Source of the DNA: Macrococcus hajekii
GTDB lineage: Bacteria > Bacillota > Bacilli > Staphylococcales > Staphylococcaceae
Direction: 5' to 3'
DNA length: 64,000 nt
Assembly (NCBI RefSeq): GCF_004359505.1
Contig: NZ_SCWE01000004.1
Coordinates: forward strand, 62,001-126,000
The translations under genes and the position numbers were made by a program. Shown here in pieces: positions 18,358 through 26,531 of the stretch; within the stretch, counting starts at the first letter, position 1, and each line of letters opens with the position of its first letter. The notes under the pieces were generated by a model, which did no database searches, had not been told where the DNA came from, and was given only the letters and a program-made list of their open reading frames with translations.

Positions 18358-18434
18358 ATAATATAACATATATTATTTTTTCACTTTTAATATTATAATG
18401 TAACTACTATTACGAAAAATAGAGGATCACCTAT

Positions 18435-19673
18435 ATGAAATTCTCACAATTTCCTTCCAATGTTAAGCTCAGGATTATCTGCGGTTTTTTTGATCACGCC
18501 GCAAGTATGAGTGTGATGCCTTTTATGGTACTCTATATTGCTGATGAGCTCGGCAAAGTGACATCTGGGATTCTGCTGAGCGCTAACGTTATTTTCAGCC
18601 TACTCTGTAATTTATGCGGAGGTTATTTCGCAGATCGTTTCAGTCGTAAAGGGCAGCTTGTTGCCGGACAGTTACTATTCGCCATCATTATGATACTCAT
18701 GGCTATTTTTATTCATCCAGCTATCAATATGCCATGGATTGTTTCTACCCTGTTTATGTTATCTGCTATAAGTGGTGCAATGATTTTTCCAGCACTGGAA
18801 GCTCTCATCATCGATTCAACGACAGAAGAAATGAGGAAGTCTGTCTATGTCACTGCATACTGGACCAACAACCTGGCGACTGCTATCGGTACTGCTATCG
18901 GAGGTCTCTTTTACAAAGAACACCGGGTTCTGCTCTTCACTTTAATTGTTGTCATCATGCTGATCAATACAGCAGTTTTTCAGCGCTATTTAATTGATCC
19001 GACTGTCAACAAGGTCCGTAAAGTGGTCGAAGCTCACTGGGTGCGTGATTTACTGAGCAGCTATAAAGTAGCTATGAAAGATACACGCTTCGTCGTCTTC
19101 ACAACTGCGATGATTTTTGTCTTTTCAGCTGAATTTGCTCTGACCAATTATATCGGTGTGCGTCTACATAATGTGTTTAAGCCATTTGACTTATTCGGTA
19201 TTCATATCGATGGTGTGCGTATGATGAGTATCCTCCTTATCGAGAATACATTGCTTGTCGTTACAATTACTTTCCTGATTGCAAAGCTGACAGAGCGTCG
19301 TAATCAAGTCTATGTTCTATTGCTCGGCACCTTTCTTTATACAGGAGGTTATGGTCTTGCCCATCATTTAACGGCCTGGTATCTGCTGATCATTGTCATT
19401 TTCATTGCGACAGTCGGTGAACTCATGCAGACACCTATTATTTCAGTCTTTCAGGCGAAGCTCATGCCAGAAGATAAACGGGCAAGTTACATCGCCTTTA
19501 GTTCACTCGGCTATAGCGGTGCTGGGCTTGTTGCGAGCTCCGGACTGATTATCGGAACTGTGCTGAATAGTATGATGATGTCTATCTATGTCATCATACT
19601 CGGATTAATCGGTATGCTGCTCTTCTATCTATCTGTGCATTCCCATTTATTTAAGCAACCGATTCCAGATTAA
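18435..19673 (+). CDS. MFS transporter, paralogue of the 15.4-16.7 kb gene
   Basis: A 412-residue 12-helix permease with the loop motif CGGYFADRFSRKGQ after helix 2. It is clearly related to the transporter on the other side of the regulator. The start follows AGAGGATC. A -10-like TATAAT lies at 18394-18399 and an AT-only hairpin (about 18358-18376) precedes it, so it may have its own promoter rather than rely on read-through from the regulator. Substrate unknown. Confidence 0.85.
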   Translation: MKFSQFPSNVKLRIICGFFDHAASMSVMPFMVLYIADELGKVTSGILLSANVIFSLLCNLCGGYFADRFSRKGQLVAGQLLFAIIMILMAIFIHPAINMPWIVSTLFMLSAISGAMIFPALEALIIDSTTEEMRKSVYVTAYWTNNLATAIGTAIGGLFYKEHRVLLFTLIVVIMLINTAVFQRYLIDPTVNKVRKVVEAHWVRDLLSSYKVAMKDTRFVVFTTAMIFVFSAEFALTNYIGVRLHNVFKPFDLFGIHIDGVRMMSILLIENTLLVVTITFLIAKLTERRNQVYVLLLGTFLYTGGYGLAHHLTAWYLLIIVIFIATVGELMQTPIISVFQAKLMPEDKRASYIAFSSLGYSGAGLVASSGLIIGTVLNSMMMSIYVIILGLIGMLLFYLSVHSHLFKQPIPD

Positions 19674-19688
19674 TTACCACTTTCAAAC

Positions 19689-19723
19689 CCGTCTATTTCT
19701 TCCTGGGAATAGACGGTTTTTTT
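19689..19723 (+). terminator. Rho-independent terminator after the MFS gene
   Basis: CCGTCTATT (19689-19697) pairs with AATAGACGG (19708-19716), followed by seven T. Confidence 0.9.
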
Positions 19724-19752
19724 GATGCATTTAAAAATAAAAAAATTTATAG

Positions 19753-19781
19753 TTGCAAAACAGAACATACGTTCGTATAAT
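19753..19781 (+). promoter_or_regulatory. Sigma-A promoter with LexA (SOS) box in the spacer
   Basis: -35 TTGCAA (19753-19758), 17-bp spacer, -10 TATAAT (19776-19781). Inside the spacer AGAACATACGTTCG (19762-19775) matches the Gram-positive LexA consensus CGAACRNRYGTTYG at every position but the first. Bound LexA would block the promoter directly. Confidence 0.88.
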
Positions 19782-19810
19782 AAACTTACATCAATGAAAG
19801 AAGTGATGTT

Positions 19811-20218
19811 ATGAAACATCCGATTTATGGTGAGCTGGATTACCGTAAGATTGAACGGAGTCAGCTGAATCCAAACATTCCTCAAGGGCGCGGCATGATT
19901 AAATGGGCACCATTTGCAACGATACCTGAACAGTTCCAGGATGTCAGACAGCAAATAGAAAATCAGAACAAAATTAAAAGACCCGAGTTATCGGATGACC
20001 GTTTAGAAGAACTGGATATTCAGCTTAAGGAAGCCTATCACCGGCAATGTCCTGTTGTCATTGAGTTTTATCGCGATGGTTACATCAATGATTTAACAAT
20101 GACGATTGAGCGCATCGATACTTGGGCGTTTCATATCATCGGAACGAATCATGCCAATCAGCAAATGTGTTTTGTTTCATTTATGGATGTCATCAATATC
20201 ACCCTTAAAACTATCTGA
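19811..20218 (+). CDS. YolD-like protein, SOS-controlled and without a UmuC partner
   Basis: A 135-residue protein whose N-terminal half has the YolD signature (DYRKIERSQLNPNIPQGRGMIKWAPFATIPEQF). A C-terminal half (VVIEFYRDGYINDLTMTIERIDTWAFHIIG) resembles the small beta domain found in YolD proteins. YolD genes in Bacillus and Staphylococcus normally precede a Y-family DNA polymerase (UvrX/UmuC) in a LexA-controlled operon. Here a strong terminator follows and the next gene is a surface protein, so it stands alone. The role in mutagenic repair is inferred by family. Confidence 0.85.
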   Translation: MKHPIYGELDYRKIERSQLNPNIPQGRGMIKWAPFATIPEQFQDVRQQIENQNKIKRPELSDDRLEELDIQLKEAYHRQCPVVIEFYRDGYINDLTMTIERIDTWAFHIIGTNHANQQMCFVSFMDVINITLKTI

Positions 20219-20238
20219 TTCATTCAGATAGTTTTTAT
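20207..20238 (+). terminator. Terminator after yolD-like gene
   Basis: AAAACTATCTGA (20207-20218, including the stop codon) pairs with TCAGATAGTTTT (20224-20235), then T residues. Confidence 0.85.
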
Positions 20239-20446
20239 TAATTTAATAAACTTTTCTCTTCACAAATATTATTTATTAGCAATGATCTGGATGTCATTGA
20301 CATCTGTCAATCAAATAAAGGCAGGTTATAAGTCAGAAATGTAAAAAAGCCTAAGTAATAATGAATATTTTATCTTATATGTAACTCCATAGTTATAGTC
20401 TCTGACTTCTGTCATAATTTATCAGAATACAAGGAGGAGATGAGAT

Positions 20447-21433
20447 ATGAAATATTTCAGTTTACTTTTAGTCACTTTATGCCTGTACTGTAGTGTATCA
20501 GATGCTGATGCCAGTCAATCAGATAATCAGATAGATGAAGTTCAGTCCACATCCTCTCTTCAGCAATGTACTGAAGAACCTCCAGTGTCAGAGGTGCCCT
20601 CTAACGAACAACAACCAGATGAATCTGCTCTAACAACAGAAACTCCGACTCTACCGGTAGAAAATCTGCCGCCAGCAACTGATACTGAAGATTCCACTAT
20701 TTCTAGTACCGAAACAATGATTTGTGACACGGACACTGATCAGACACTACTCGATGCACCAATGCCTCAACCCAATGGAAAAGAAGTATTGACCGACAAA
20801 AAGGAAAATTTATCAGAACCTGATGCTTCTGACACACTTGCTTATCAAAATCGAACAACAGCTATTCAAGACGGTGAACAAAAAGATTTTGCTGTTTATC
20901 ACCAGAAAATAAGGTCTATAGAAACTCCCTCAAATACAGCTTCTGAAGGACCTGTTCCTTATTCTAACGATATAAGCCGCCAAGTTGTGAATACACTCAA
21001 GACTGACACTGTCTCTCATCCTCTTATCATCCAGAAACCTACCAGAAAAGTTGTCCGCATTAAAAAAACGCAGTCTACTGAAACAGAACCAGTATCATCC
21101 AATAAAAAGACTGATATCCCTGTTTCTAAACAACATGATAACCCTAGTCCTATTAAACCAGTACGTCCCCTTCCTCAACAGCAAATAAATAAGAAGACAA
21201 AGAAAGCAGCTGTGACGAAACCTCAGCTGCCTGTCGTTAAACCGACCGTTGACCCTCGAGTCGATTCTCTAAAAAACATATCCATGCCTTCACATATCCT
21301 TAAACCTGTTTCTCCTAAAAATAAGATCCTTTTACCGCAAACAGGTGCACATAGTTTCTTGAAGTGGTATAGTCTTCTTGCATTTTTAGCCGGCTGTTTT
21401 TTCATCTGGCTCTCCAGAAAAATCAGCAAATAA
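20447..21433 (+). CDS. LPXTG cell-wall-anchored protein, Ser/Thr/Pro/Glu-rich
   Basis: A 328-residue surface protein: an N-terminal signal peptide (KYFSLLLVTLCLYCSVSDADAS), about 270 residues of low-complexity Ser/Thr/Pro/Glu/Lys sequence, then LPQTG (in KILLPQTGAHS), a hydrophobic span (WYSLLAFLAGCFFIWL) and a positive tail (SRKISK). Sortase should cleave between Thr and Gly. No folded ligand-binding domain is recognisable, so it may be a spacer or stalk. The Shine-Dalgarno AAGGAGGAGATGAG is strong. The 213-base upstream stretch holds two inverted repeats, ATTGACA/TGTCAAT (20296-20311) and AAGTCAGA/TCTGACTT (20330-20337 and 20401-20408), but no convincing promoter. A similar small LPXTG protein lies at 52.2-53.1 kb. 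Confidence 0.82.
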   Translation: MKYFSLLLVTLCLYCSVSDADASQSDNQIDEVQSTSSLQQCTEEPPVSEVPSNEQQPDESALTTETPTLPVENLPPATDTEDSTISSTETMICDTDTDQTLLDAPMPQPNGKEVLTDKKENLSEPDASDTLAYQNRTTAIQDGEQKDFAVYHQKIRSIETPSNTASEGPVPYSNDISRQVVNTLKTDTVSHPLIIQKPTRKVVRIKKTQSTETEPVSSNKKTDIPVSKQHDNPSPIKPVRPLPQQQINKKTKKAAVTKPQLPVVKPTVDPRVDSLKNISMPSHILKPVSPKNKILLPQTGAHSFLKWYSLLAFLAGCFFIWLSRKISK

Positions 21434-21460
21434 AAAAGAACTTACCGACTGGCAAGTTCC
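21431..21460 (-). terminator. Terminator of the 53-residue membrane protein gene
   Basis: On the minus strand GAACTTGCC pairs with GGTAAGTTC (one G-U), followed by six T. Confidence 0.7.
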
Positions 21461-21621
21461 TATGGGTTTTGTGATTCAATTTGAGCCACGATATCTTTTG
21501 TACGACGTTCAATATCTTCGAAGTCAGCTTTGAAGCGAGTAAATAATAATGCAGCGCCACCTGTTACTACGATTGCTAACAAGAAGACAATAAAGAATAG
21601 ACCTTTAAAAAATCCCTTCAT
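21460..21621 (-). CDS. Small membrane protein, 53 residues
   Basis: A short gene with GAGGTG eight bases before the ATG (21621) and a terminator just past its TAG. The product starts MKGFFKGLFFIVFLLAIVVT, one transmembrane helix of about 22 residues. A charged, probably helical tail follows (FKADFEDIERRTKDIVAQIES). No family recognised. The good ribosome site, membrane helix and terminator support a real gene. It could be a small regulator of a membrane complex or a stress protein, but nothing in the context says which. Confidence 0.7.
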   Translation of the reverse strand: MKGFFKGLFFIVFLLAIVVTGGAALLFTRFKADFEDIERRTKDIVAQIESQNP

Positions 21622-21739
21622 TTGTTTCACCTCTATCTCTATAATAACTTTATATTAACATATATAATAAGCCTAAAGAAATATTTCATCTTCTATATGC
21701 CATAATATCTTAAAACTAAATTGTAAAGGACTGAACGAC

Positions 21740-22099
21740 TTGTCATATGTACATTTACTTGCTGCCTGGCAGCACCAGGATTTAGAAGAGGTCAAATCAT
21801 TAATCGATGAAAATGTAATTGCAACTCTCGTTCATCCAGATGGACTGGTGTCAAATTTAAGCTATGAAGGCTTAGTCGATTTTTTTCATGAAAGGTTCAG
21901 TAGACAACAGGACTGGAACTTCGAAATTATTTACAAAACAGAACGTGACACGCAGTCAATCGTTATTATGAAGATGACAAGAGAAGATAAAGACTTTAAT
22001 GGAGTTGACTCTCCCTCCCTCAGTTTACTTACTTTCAACATGTCTGAAGGTGTCAATAAACTGATACGTGCTCACTTCGAACTCGGTCTTAATCAATAA
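21740..22099 (+). CDS. NTF2-like (SnoaL-type) hypothetical protein
   Basis: A 119-residue protein starting at TTG (21740), with AAAGGA about nine bases upstream. Its pattern fits the SnoaL/NTF2-like fold: an N-terminal helix pair ending in a conserved 'LaaWqhqDleevksLidenV', then a YEGLVDFFHERFSRQQDWNFEII helix-strand segment and C-terminal strands. Such proteins bind small ligands or act as isomerases, and none can be assigned. It is followed by its own terminator. Fold call is moderate, function unknown. Confidence 0.6.
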   Translation: MSYVHLLAAWQHQDLEEVKSLIDENVIATLVHPDGLVSNLSYEGLVDFFHERFSRQQDWNFEIIYKTERDTQSIVIMKMTREDKDFNGVDSPSLSLLTFNMSEGVNKLIRAHFELGLNQ

Positions 22100-22108
22100 T
22101 TCAATTTC

Positions 22109-22141
22109 AGTATTTATTTCTTCGAAATAAATGCTATTTTT
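22109..22141 (+). terminator. Terminator after the NTF2-like gene
   Basis: AGTATTTATTTC (22109-22120), TTC loop, GAAATAAATGCT (22124-22135, one G-U), then T residues. Confidence 0.75.
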
Positions 22142-22203
22142 ATGCGAAAAATCATTGTTTTAACTTTATTTGCATTTTTTAAATGTTTTTATGAATATTT
22201 TTA

Positions 22204-22231
22204 TTGCAATTATCATGTAATTAATTATAAT
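22204..22231 (+). promoter_or_regulatory. Promoter of the first M4 protease gene
   Basis: -35 TTGCAA (22204-22209), 16-bp spacer, -10 TATAAT (22226-22231), 43 bases before the start codon. Confidence 0.65.
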
Positions 22232-22274
22232 AGGTGTATGCATTAAAAATACTTGTAAACAAGGAGATATATTC

Positions 22275-23789
22275 ATGAAAAAAATAATTGCACCTGCTCT
22301 TCTTTCTACTGTCATGCTTACTTCACTCATCCCAACTCACATTACAGAAGCAAAAACTGACGGCTCAAAAGAACTGAAAAAAATCGGAAAAGTACATAAT
22401 AAACAAGATGCTAAAAAAGCTTTAAAAAATTTACCAGGTGCAAAGGCAGTCAAAAAGAACTACAAGCAATATGAAGTAGTTGCAGCAGAGACTGATGCTG
22501 AAGGGTTTACTCACTATACACTTAAGCCAAAAGTAAATAACAAAACGGCACTTAATACGGAAGTTAAAGTTCACGTTAATCCAGCAGGTGAAATTGTTCT
22601 GGTCAATGGTGACCTTGAACAAAAAGAAGTTGCACCTACAAATGTTCAGCAGATTTCAAGCGCTGACGCTGTTGCAAAAGCCTTTGAAGCAGCAGGTGTG
22701 AAATCAACTGAAGTTAAAAATATGGACCGTAAAGTTGTAAAAAAATCAGATTTAGTTATTAATGCAGAACAGAATAAATATGTTTATGACGTTCAGTTGA
22801 TTTATGTGACTCCTAAACCAGCTAACTGGAAAATCCAGATTGATGCTCAAACGGGTGAAGTCGTGAAAAAGCAAAACTTAATCGAAAAGATTGCTACAAC
22901 TGGCTATGGTTATGGCAATAAAGGTGATTATAAACCTCTTAATATGGCTTCTGATGGCAGACAGTATGCACTTATTGATCAAACACATAATGGTAATATT
23001 GAAACATATGATGCTCGTAATACAGATTACAACTTCTCCTTGATGACTGATTACGATAGAGCATTCACAAGCCCTGGTCAGCGTGCAGGTGTTGACGCTC
23101 ATTACTATGCTGATCAAGTATATGATTATTACAAAAATGTTCACGGTCGTGATTCTTATGACGGCAGAGGCGCAGATATTTATTCTGTAGTTCATTACGG
23201 TTACAACTATAACAACGCATTCTGGAATGGTGAAGCGATGTTTTATGGTGATGGCGACGGACGTACCTTCTCTTCTCTATCAGGTGCAAATGATGTTATT
23301 GCTCACGAATTAACACATGCAGTAACAGAATATACAGCTGGTCTTGTCTATGAGAATCAACCAGGTGCCTTAAATGAATCATTCTCTGATGTCTTCGGTT
23401 ATTTTGTAGACCCTGACTTCTTAATGGGTGAAGATGTTTATACACCAGGAGTGAGTGGCGATGCGCTGCGCAGTATGTCGAATCCTGAGCAATATGACCA
23501 GCCGTCACATATGAGAGACTTCCAGTACCTCCCTAATACTGAACAAGGTGACAATGGTGGTGTTCATATCAATAGCGGTATTCCAAATAAAGCATTCTAT
23601 AATACAGTAACCGTTATGGATAAATCAAAAGCAGAAAAAATTTATTACCGTGCCCTTACTTACTACCTGACACCAAACGCTTCATTCAGTGATGCAAAAG
23701 CAGCGCTTGTACAATCTGCACAGGATTTATATGGTTCAGCAGATGCAAATATAGTAGCAAATGCATGGAATAATGTAGGCGTTAATTAA
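22275..23789 (+). CDS. Secreted thermolysin-family (M4) metalloprotease, aureolysin-like, copy 1
   Basis: A 504-residue prepro-enzyme: signal peptide (MKKIIAPALLSTVMLTSLIP..), FTP and PepSY inhibitory propeptide (to about residue 205), then the catalytic M4 domain and its C-terminal helical half. Zinc site: H344-E345-x-x-H348 in IAHELTHAVTE, third ligand E368 in GALNESFSD. The proton-donor His is in GGVHINSG. Secreted zymogen that matures by propeptide cleavage. AAGGAG precedes the ATG. It is the first of two tandem paralogues, each with its own promoter and terminator. Aureolysin in S. aureus activates other exoproteins, and a similar role is inferred. Confidence 0.94.
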   Translation: MKKIIAPALLSTVMLTSLIPTHITEAKTDGSKELKKIGKVHNKQDAKKALKNLPGAKAVKKNYKQYEVVAAETDAEGFTHYTLKPKVNNKTALNTEVKVHVNPAGEIVLVNGDLEQKEVAPTNVQQISSADAVAKAFEAAGVKSTEVKNMDRKVVKKSDLVINAEQNKYVYDVQLIYVTPKPANWKIQIDAQTGEVVKKQNLIEKIATTGYGYGNKGDYKPLNMASDGRQYALIDQTHNGNIETYDARNTDYNFSLMTDYDRAFTSPGQRAGVDAHYYADQVYDYYKNVHGRDSYDGRGADIYSVVHYGYNYNNAFWNGEAMFYGDGDGRTFSSLSGANDVIAHELTHAVTEYTAGLVYENQPGALNESFSDVFGYFVDPDFLMGEDVYTPGVSGDALRSMSNPEQYDQPSHMRDFQYLPNTEQGDNGGVHINSGIPNKAFYNTVTVMDKSKAEKIYYRALTYYLTPNASFSDAKAALVQSAQDLYGSADANIVANAWNNVGVN

Positions 23790-23796
23790 TAGTCAC

Positions 23797-23832
23797 AAGA
23801 GGACTTTCAATTAGAAAAAAGTCCTCTTTTTA
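23797..23832 (+). terminator. Terminator between the two protease genes
   Basis: AAGAGGACTTT (23797-23807) pairs with AAAGTCCTCTT (23818-23828), followed by T residues. Confidence 0.85.
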
Positions 23833-23880
23833 TTGTGTAACTTTATTATTATTTTTCCTTTTAACTAACAATATCTGACA

Positions 23881-23908
23881 TTGCTTTTTTAGCTTTTTCA
23901 TGTATAGT
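23881..23908 (+). promoter_or_regulatory. Candidate promoter of the second M4 protease gene
   Basis: TTGCTT (23881-23886), 16-bp spacer, TATAGT (23903-23908). Same geometry as the copy 1 promoter but weaker hexamers. Confidence 0.5.
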
Positions 23909-23944
23909 TATCCTATAACATTTTAACGTACGAAAGGAATAAAC

Positions 23945-25432
23945 ATGAAAAAGACACTTACTTCAGCTTTATTATCAATGGGTTTACTTGCTACTCTCAT
24001 CCCTTCAGGAAACATCTCTGCACAGACAATTGTAAAAACACCTGAACAAGCTCAATTAGCACTTAAAAATTTACCAGGCTATAAAGCTGTAAAGAAAAAC
24101 TATAAGCAATATTCAGTTGTATCAGCTGAAACAGATACGCTTGGTTTCACTCACTATACATTAAAGCCAAAAGCAAAGGGCAAATATGCTTTAAATACAG
24201 AAATAAAAGTCCATGTGGATGCACAAGGCAATCTTGTCATGGTTAACGGGGATTTAAATCAAAAAACACTTGCTCCTGTGAACAACCAAGTGCTGACACA
24301 AGCGCAAGCTATAACTAAAGCGTATCAGGCTGCAGGCGTCAGTCCTCAAGCTGTCAGTAATATGGGACGTAATATCGTTAAACAAGCAGAAGTAGTCATT
24401 AATCCTGAACTTAATAAACTTGTCTATAATGTTCAATTGATTTACCTGACACCTGAAGCTGCAAACTGGCATATTCAGATTGATGCTGAGACAGGTGCAG
24501 TTATCAAGAAACAGAATATACTTAAAGAAACGGCAACTACTGGATCAGGTACAGCAGTCAACGGTTCAACACGTCCATTAAACCTTGATTTTTCAAAAGG
24601 TAAGTACTCACTTATCGACCTGACTCACTCAGGGCGAATCGAAACATATGATGCTAAAAATACAACAACAACTTATAGTCTCATGACTAATAAAACTAAA
24701 TATTTTACTTCACAGACACAGCGCGCTGGCGTTGATGCACACTATAATGCTGACCTTGTATATGATTACTACAAAAATAAGTTCAATCGTAATTCTTATG
24801 ATAATTTAGGTGCACCTATCTATTCTATCGTTCATTATGGCGTTAACTACAATAATGCATTTTGGAGTGGCGAAGTAATGGTATATGGTGATGGAGACGG
24901 CAGTACATTCACTACATTATCAGGTGCAAATGATGTCGTTGCTCATGAACTGACGCATGCGGTTACCGATTATACAGCCGGACTTATTTATGAGAATCAG
25001 TCGGGAGCTTTAAGTGAATCATTCTCTGATGTATTCGGTTATTTTGTTGATCCAGGTGACTTTTTAATTGGTGAAGACATCTACACACCAGGTATAACAG
25101 GAGATGGACTGAGAAGCCTCTCTAACCCGGAACAATACAATCAACCAGCTCATATGAATCAGTATCGCTATCTTTCTAATACAGAAGCTGGTGATTACGG
25201 TGGCGTTCATAGCAATAGCGGTATTCCAAACAAAGCTTTCTATAACACAGTGACACAACTTGGCAACTCAAAATCAGAACAGATTTATTACCGTGCCTTA
25301 ACGCTTTACTTAACACCTCAAGCAACGTTCACCGATGCACGCGCTGCACTTGTGCAATCAGCTACTGACCTTTATGGTGCAGCTGATGCACAAATAGTAG
25401 CAAGCGCATGGGATCAAGTAGGCGTCTATTAA
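23945..25432 (+). CDS. Secreted thermolysin-family (M4) metalloprotease, aureolysin-like, copy 2
   Basis: A 495-residue paralogue of the upstream protease, with the same order: signal peptide, FTP/PepSY propeptide, catalytic M4 domain. Zinc motif H334-E-L-T-H in VAHELTHAVTD, third ligand Glu in GALSESFSD, and GGVHSNSG near the catalytic His. The propeptide keeps near-identical blocks with copy 1 (NLPG-KAVKKNYKQY, HYTLKPK), while the catalytic N-terminal portion and surface loops have diverged (for example NLDFSKGKYSLIDLTHSGRIETYDA). This is an old tandem duplication with both copies intact, so different specificities or timing are plausible. Confidence 0.94.
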   Translation: MKKTLTSALLSMGLLATLIPSGNISAQTIVKTPEQAQLALKNLPGYKAVKKNYKQYSVVSAETDTLGFTHYTLKPKAKGKYALNTEIKVHVDAQGNLVMVNGDLNQKTLAPVNNQVLTQAQAITKAYQAAGVSPQAVSNMGRNIVKQAEVVINPELNKLVYNVQLIYLTPEAANWHIQIDAETGAVIKKQNILKETATTGSGTAVNGSTRPLNLDFSKGKYSLIDLTHSGRIETYDAKNTTTTYSLMTNKTKYFTSQTQRAGVDAHYNADLVYDYYKNKFNRNSYDNLGAPIYSIVHYGVNYNNAFWSGEVMVYGDGDGSTFTTLSGANDVVAHELTHAVTDYTAGLIYENQSGALSESFSDVFGYFVDPGDFLIGEDIYTPGITGDGLRSLSNPEQYNQPAHMNQYRYLSNTEAGDYGGVHSNSGIPNKAFYNTVTQLGNSKSEQIYYRALTLYLTPQATFTDARAALVQSATDLYGAADAQIVASAWDQVGVY

Positions 25433-25515
25433 ACAATAGTGAGATAGCGTCAAAAGACGAGCAGAATATGACCTCGCTGTTCAATTTCGCCTAAAATCAG
25501 ACTACTTCATAATAA

Positions 25516-25557
25516 AAGAGCGATAAAATCAGATTTCTATCGGATTTTATCGCTCTT
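25516..25557. terminator. Bidirectional terminator
   Basis: AAGAGCGATAAAATC (25516-25530) pairs perfectly with GATTTTATCGCTCTT (25543-25557). It lies between the second protease gene and the converging gene at 25579. Confidence 0.88.
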
Positions 25558-25578
25558 ATTATTTTGTCAGCTATATAT

Positions 25579-26382
25579 TCAGGCTACTTGCTTGTCATCT
25601 ATTCCTAGATAAACAAGTTCATCTAATTTATCAGGATCGCAGAAGAACATGACTTTACAGTCATCCCAATCTTCCATCACCTTATCAATACGAGCAATAT
25701 GCCATGGGTTAAAGAACGTCTGACCTGACTTATTGAAGCAATAAGTATCATCAATGACGTAACAAGCGTGCACCACAACACCATCCTGTTCAAAAACCAG
25801 TACGCTATCTTTAGTCGCACGGTCAAAACGCTTCAGATGATTACGCTCCAGCATATCAAGAAACGACTGACTATGCACCCATTCTTCCAGTAAAAAGGAT
25901 TCATCTGCAACTCCGTATAAAGCAGCAGCAAAACAATTGCCACCATGCTCTTCCGGAAACTTACCATGAAGTCTCTGAAAACGCTCAGGCATATTTGAAA
26001 TATCAATATCTTCAATCGGCTCATCATATAAATGAATCAGCTTCTGCTGCTGTTCAGTGGATAAAGAACGCCAGAAGTTTTGAGTAATCAGCAAATCACC
26101 GAGCATCAGTCTAGAACCCGTACGTTTCTGCTCCTCTAAAATCAACTGCTGCATTTCATCATTCAAACCTTCGTACCAGCCCGGTTGCGCCACAATAACG
26201 TAATCATAATCAGCAATTCGCCAAGTACGATGACAGTTGCTGACATGGAAATTTTTATAGAGAATATGCCCTTTAAATTCATCTTTAGGACATACCACGG
26301 TCGTTTTTAAGTGTTCGGTTAATAAGTTATACGCTGAACTGTCGATGAAAAAAAGATCCTTCTCCTGTTCAAACGTTCTCAT
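25579..26382 (-). CDS. Unrecognised protein, possible papain/NlpC-like cysteine peptidase
   Basis: A 267-residue cytosolic protein; the start at 26382 follows GAGGAGTGATAGA, and the longer frame upstream is non-coding in character. I do not recognise the family. The C-terminal part contains EEHGGNCFAAALYGVAD (Asn-Cys at a helix start), DGVVVHACYVIDDTYCFNKSGQTFFNPW (His followed by a strand and an Asn) and DWDDCKVMFF. The Cys, His, Asn order and spacing resemble papain-fold or NlpC/P60-like hydrolases, but this is motif reading only. The N-terminal part (HRTWRIADYDYVIVAQPGWYEGL) has no match I can name. Monocistronic. Confidence 0.5.
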   Translation of the reverse strand: MRTFEQEKDLFFIDSSAYNLLTEHLKTTVVCPKDEFKGHILYKNFHVSNCHRTWRIADYDYVIVAQPGWYEGLNDEMQQLILEEQKRTGSRLMLGDLLITQNFWRSLSTEQQQKLIHLYDEPIEDIDISNMPERFQRLHGKFPEEHGGNCFAAALYGVADESFLLEEWVHSQSFLDMLERNHLKRFDRATKDSVLVFEQDGVVVHACYVIDDTYCFNKSGQTFFNPWHIARIDKVMEDWDDCKVMFFCDPDKLDELVYLGIDDKQVA

Positions 26383-26531
26383 TCTATCACTCCTCATGTA
26401 TAGCTTAAGAGAAAATAGACGTGAAGTCAAAAAAAACGGGTTGAATAAATTGTCAGAAAACAATATGAAATGCATATAAATCATAATAGATAAAAGAAAG
26501 AAATCATCATCCAAATCTCAAGGATATATTG

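Noticed and set aside
20297-20331. TTGACA...TTATAA as the promoter of the first LPXTG gene
   Set aside because: The spacing is about 23 bases, too long for a sigma-A promoter.
25433-25515. GC-richer stretch after the second protease with CGTC-AAAA-GACG and CGAGCAG/CTCGCTG look-alike repeats
   Set aside because: The arms are short and the second pair is not a true inverted repeat. No coding frame or second copy was seen in the window.
26383-26531. N-terminal extension of the 25579 gene rich in Phe and Leu, resembling a membrane segment
   Set aside because: It lies upstream of a strong ribosome site and ATG at 26382 and reads as translated AT-rich intergenic DNA.
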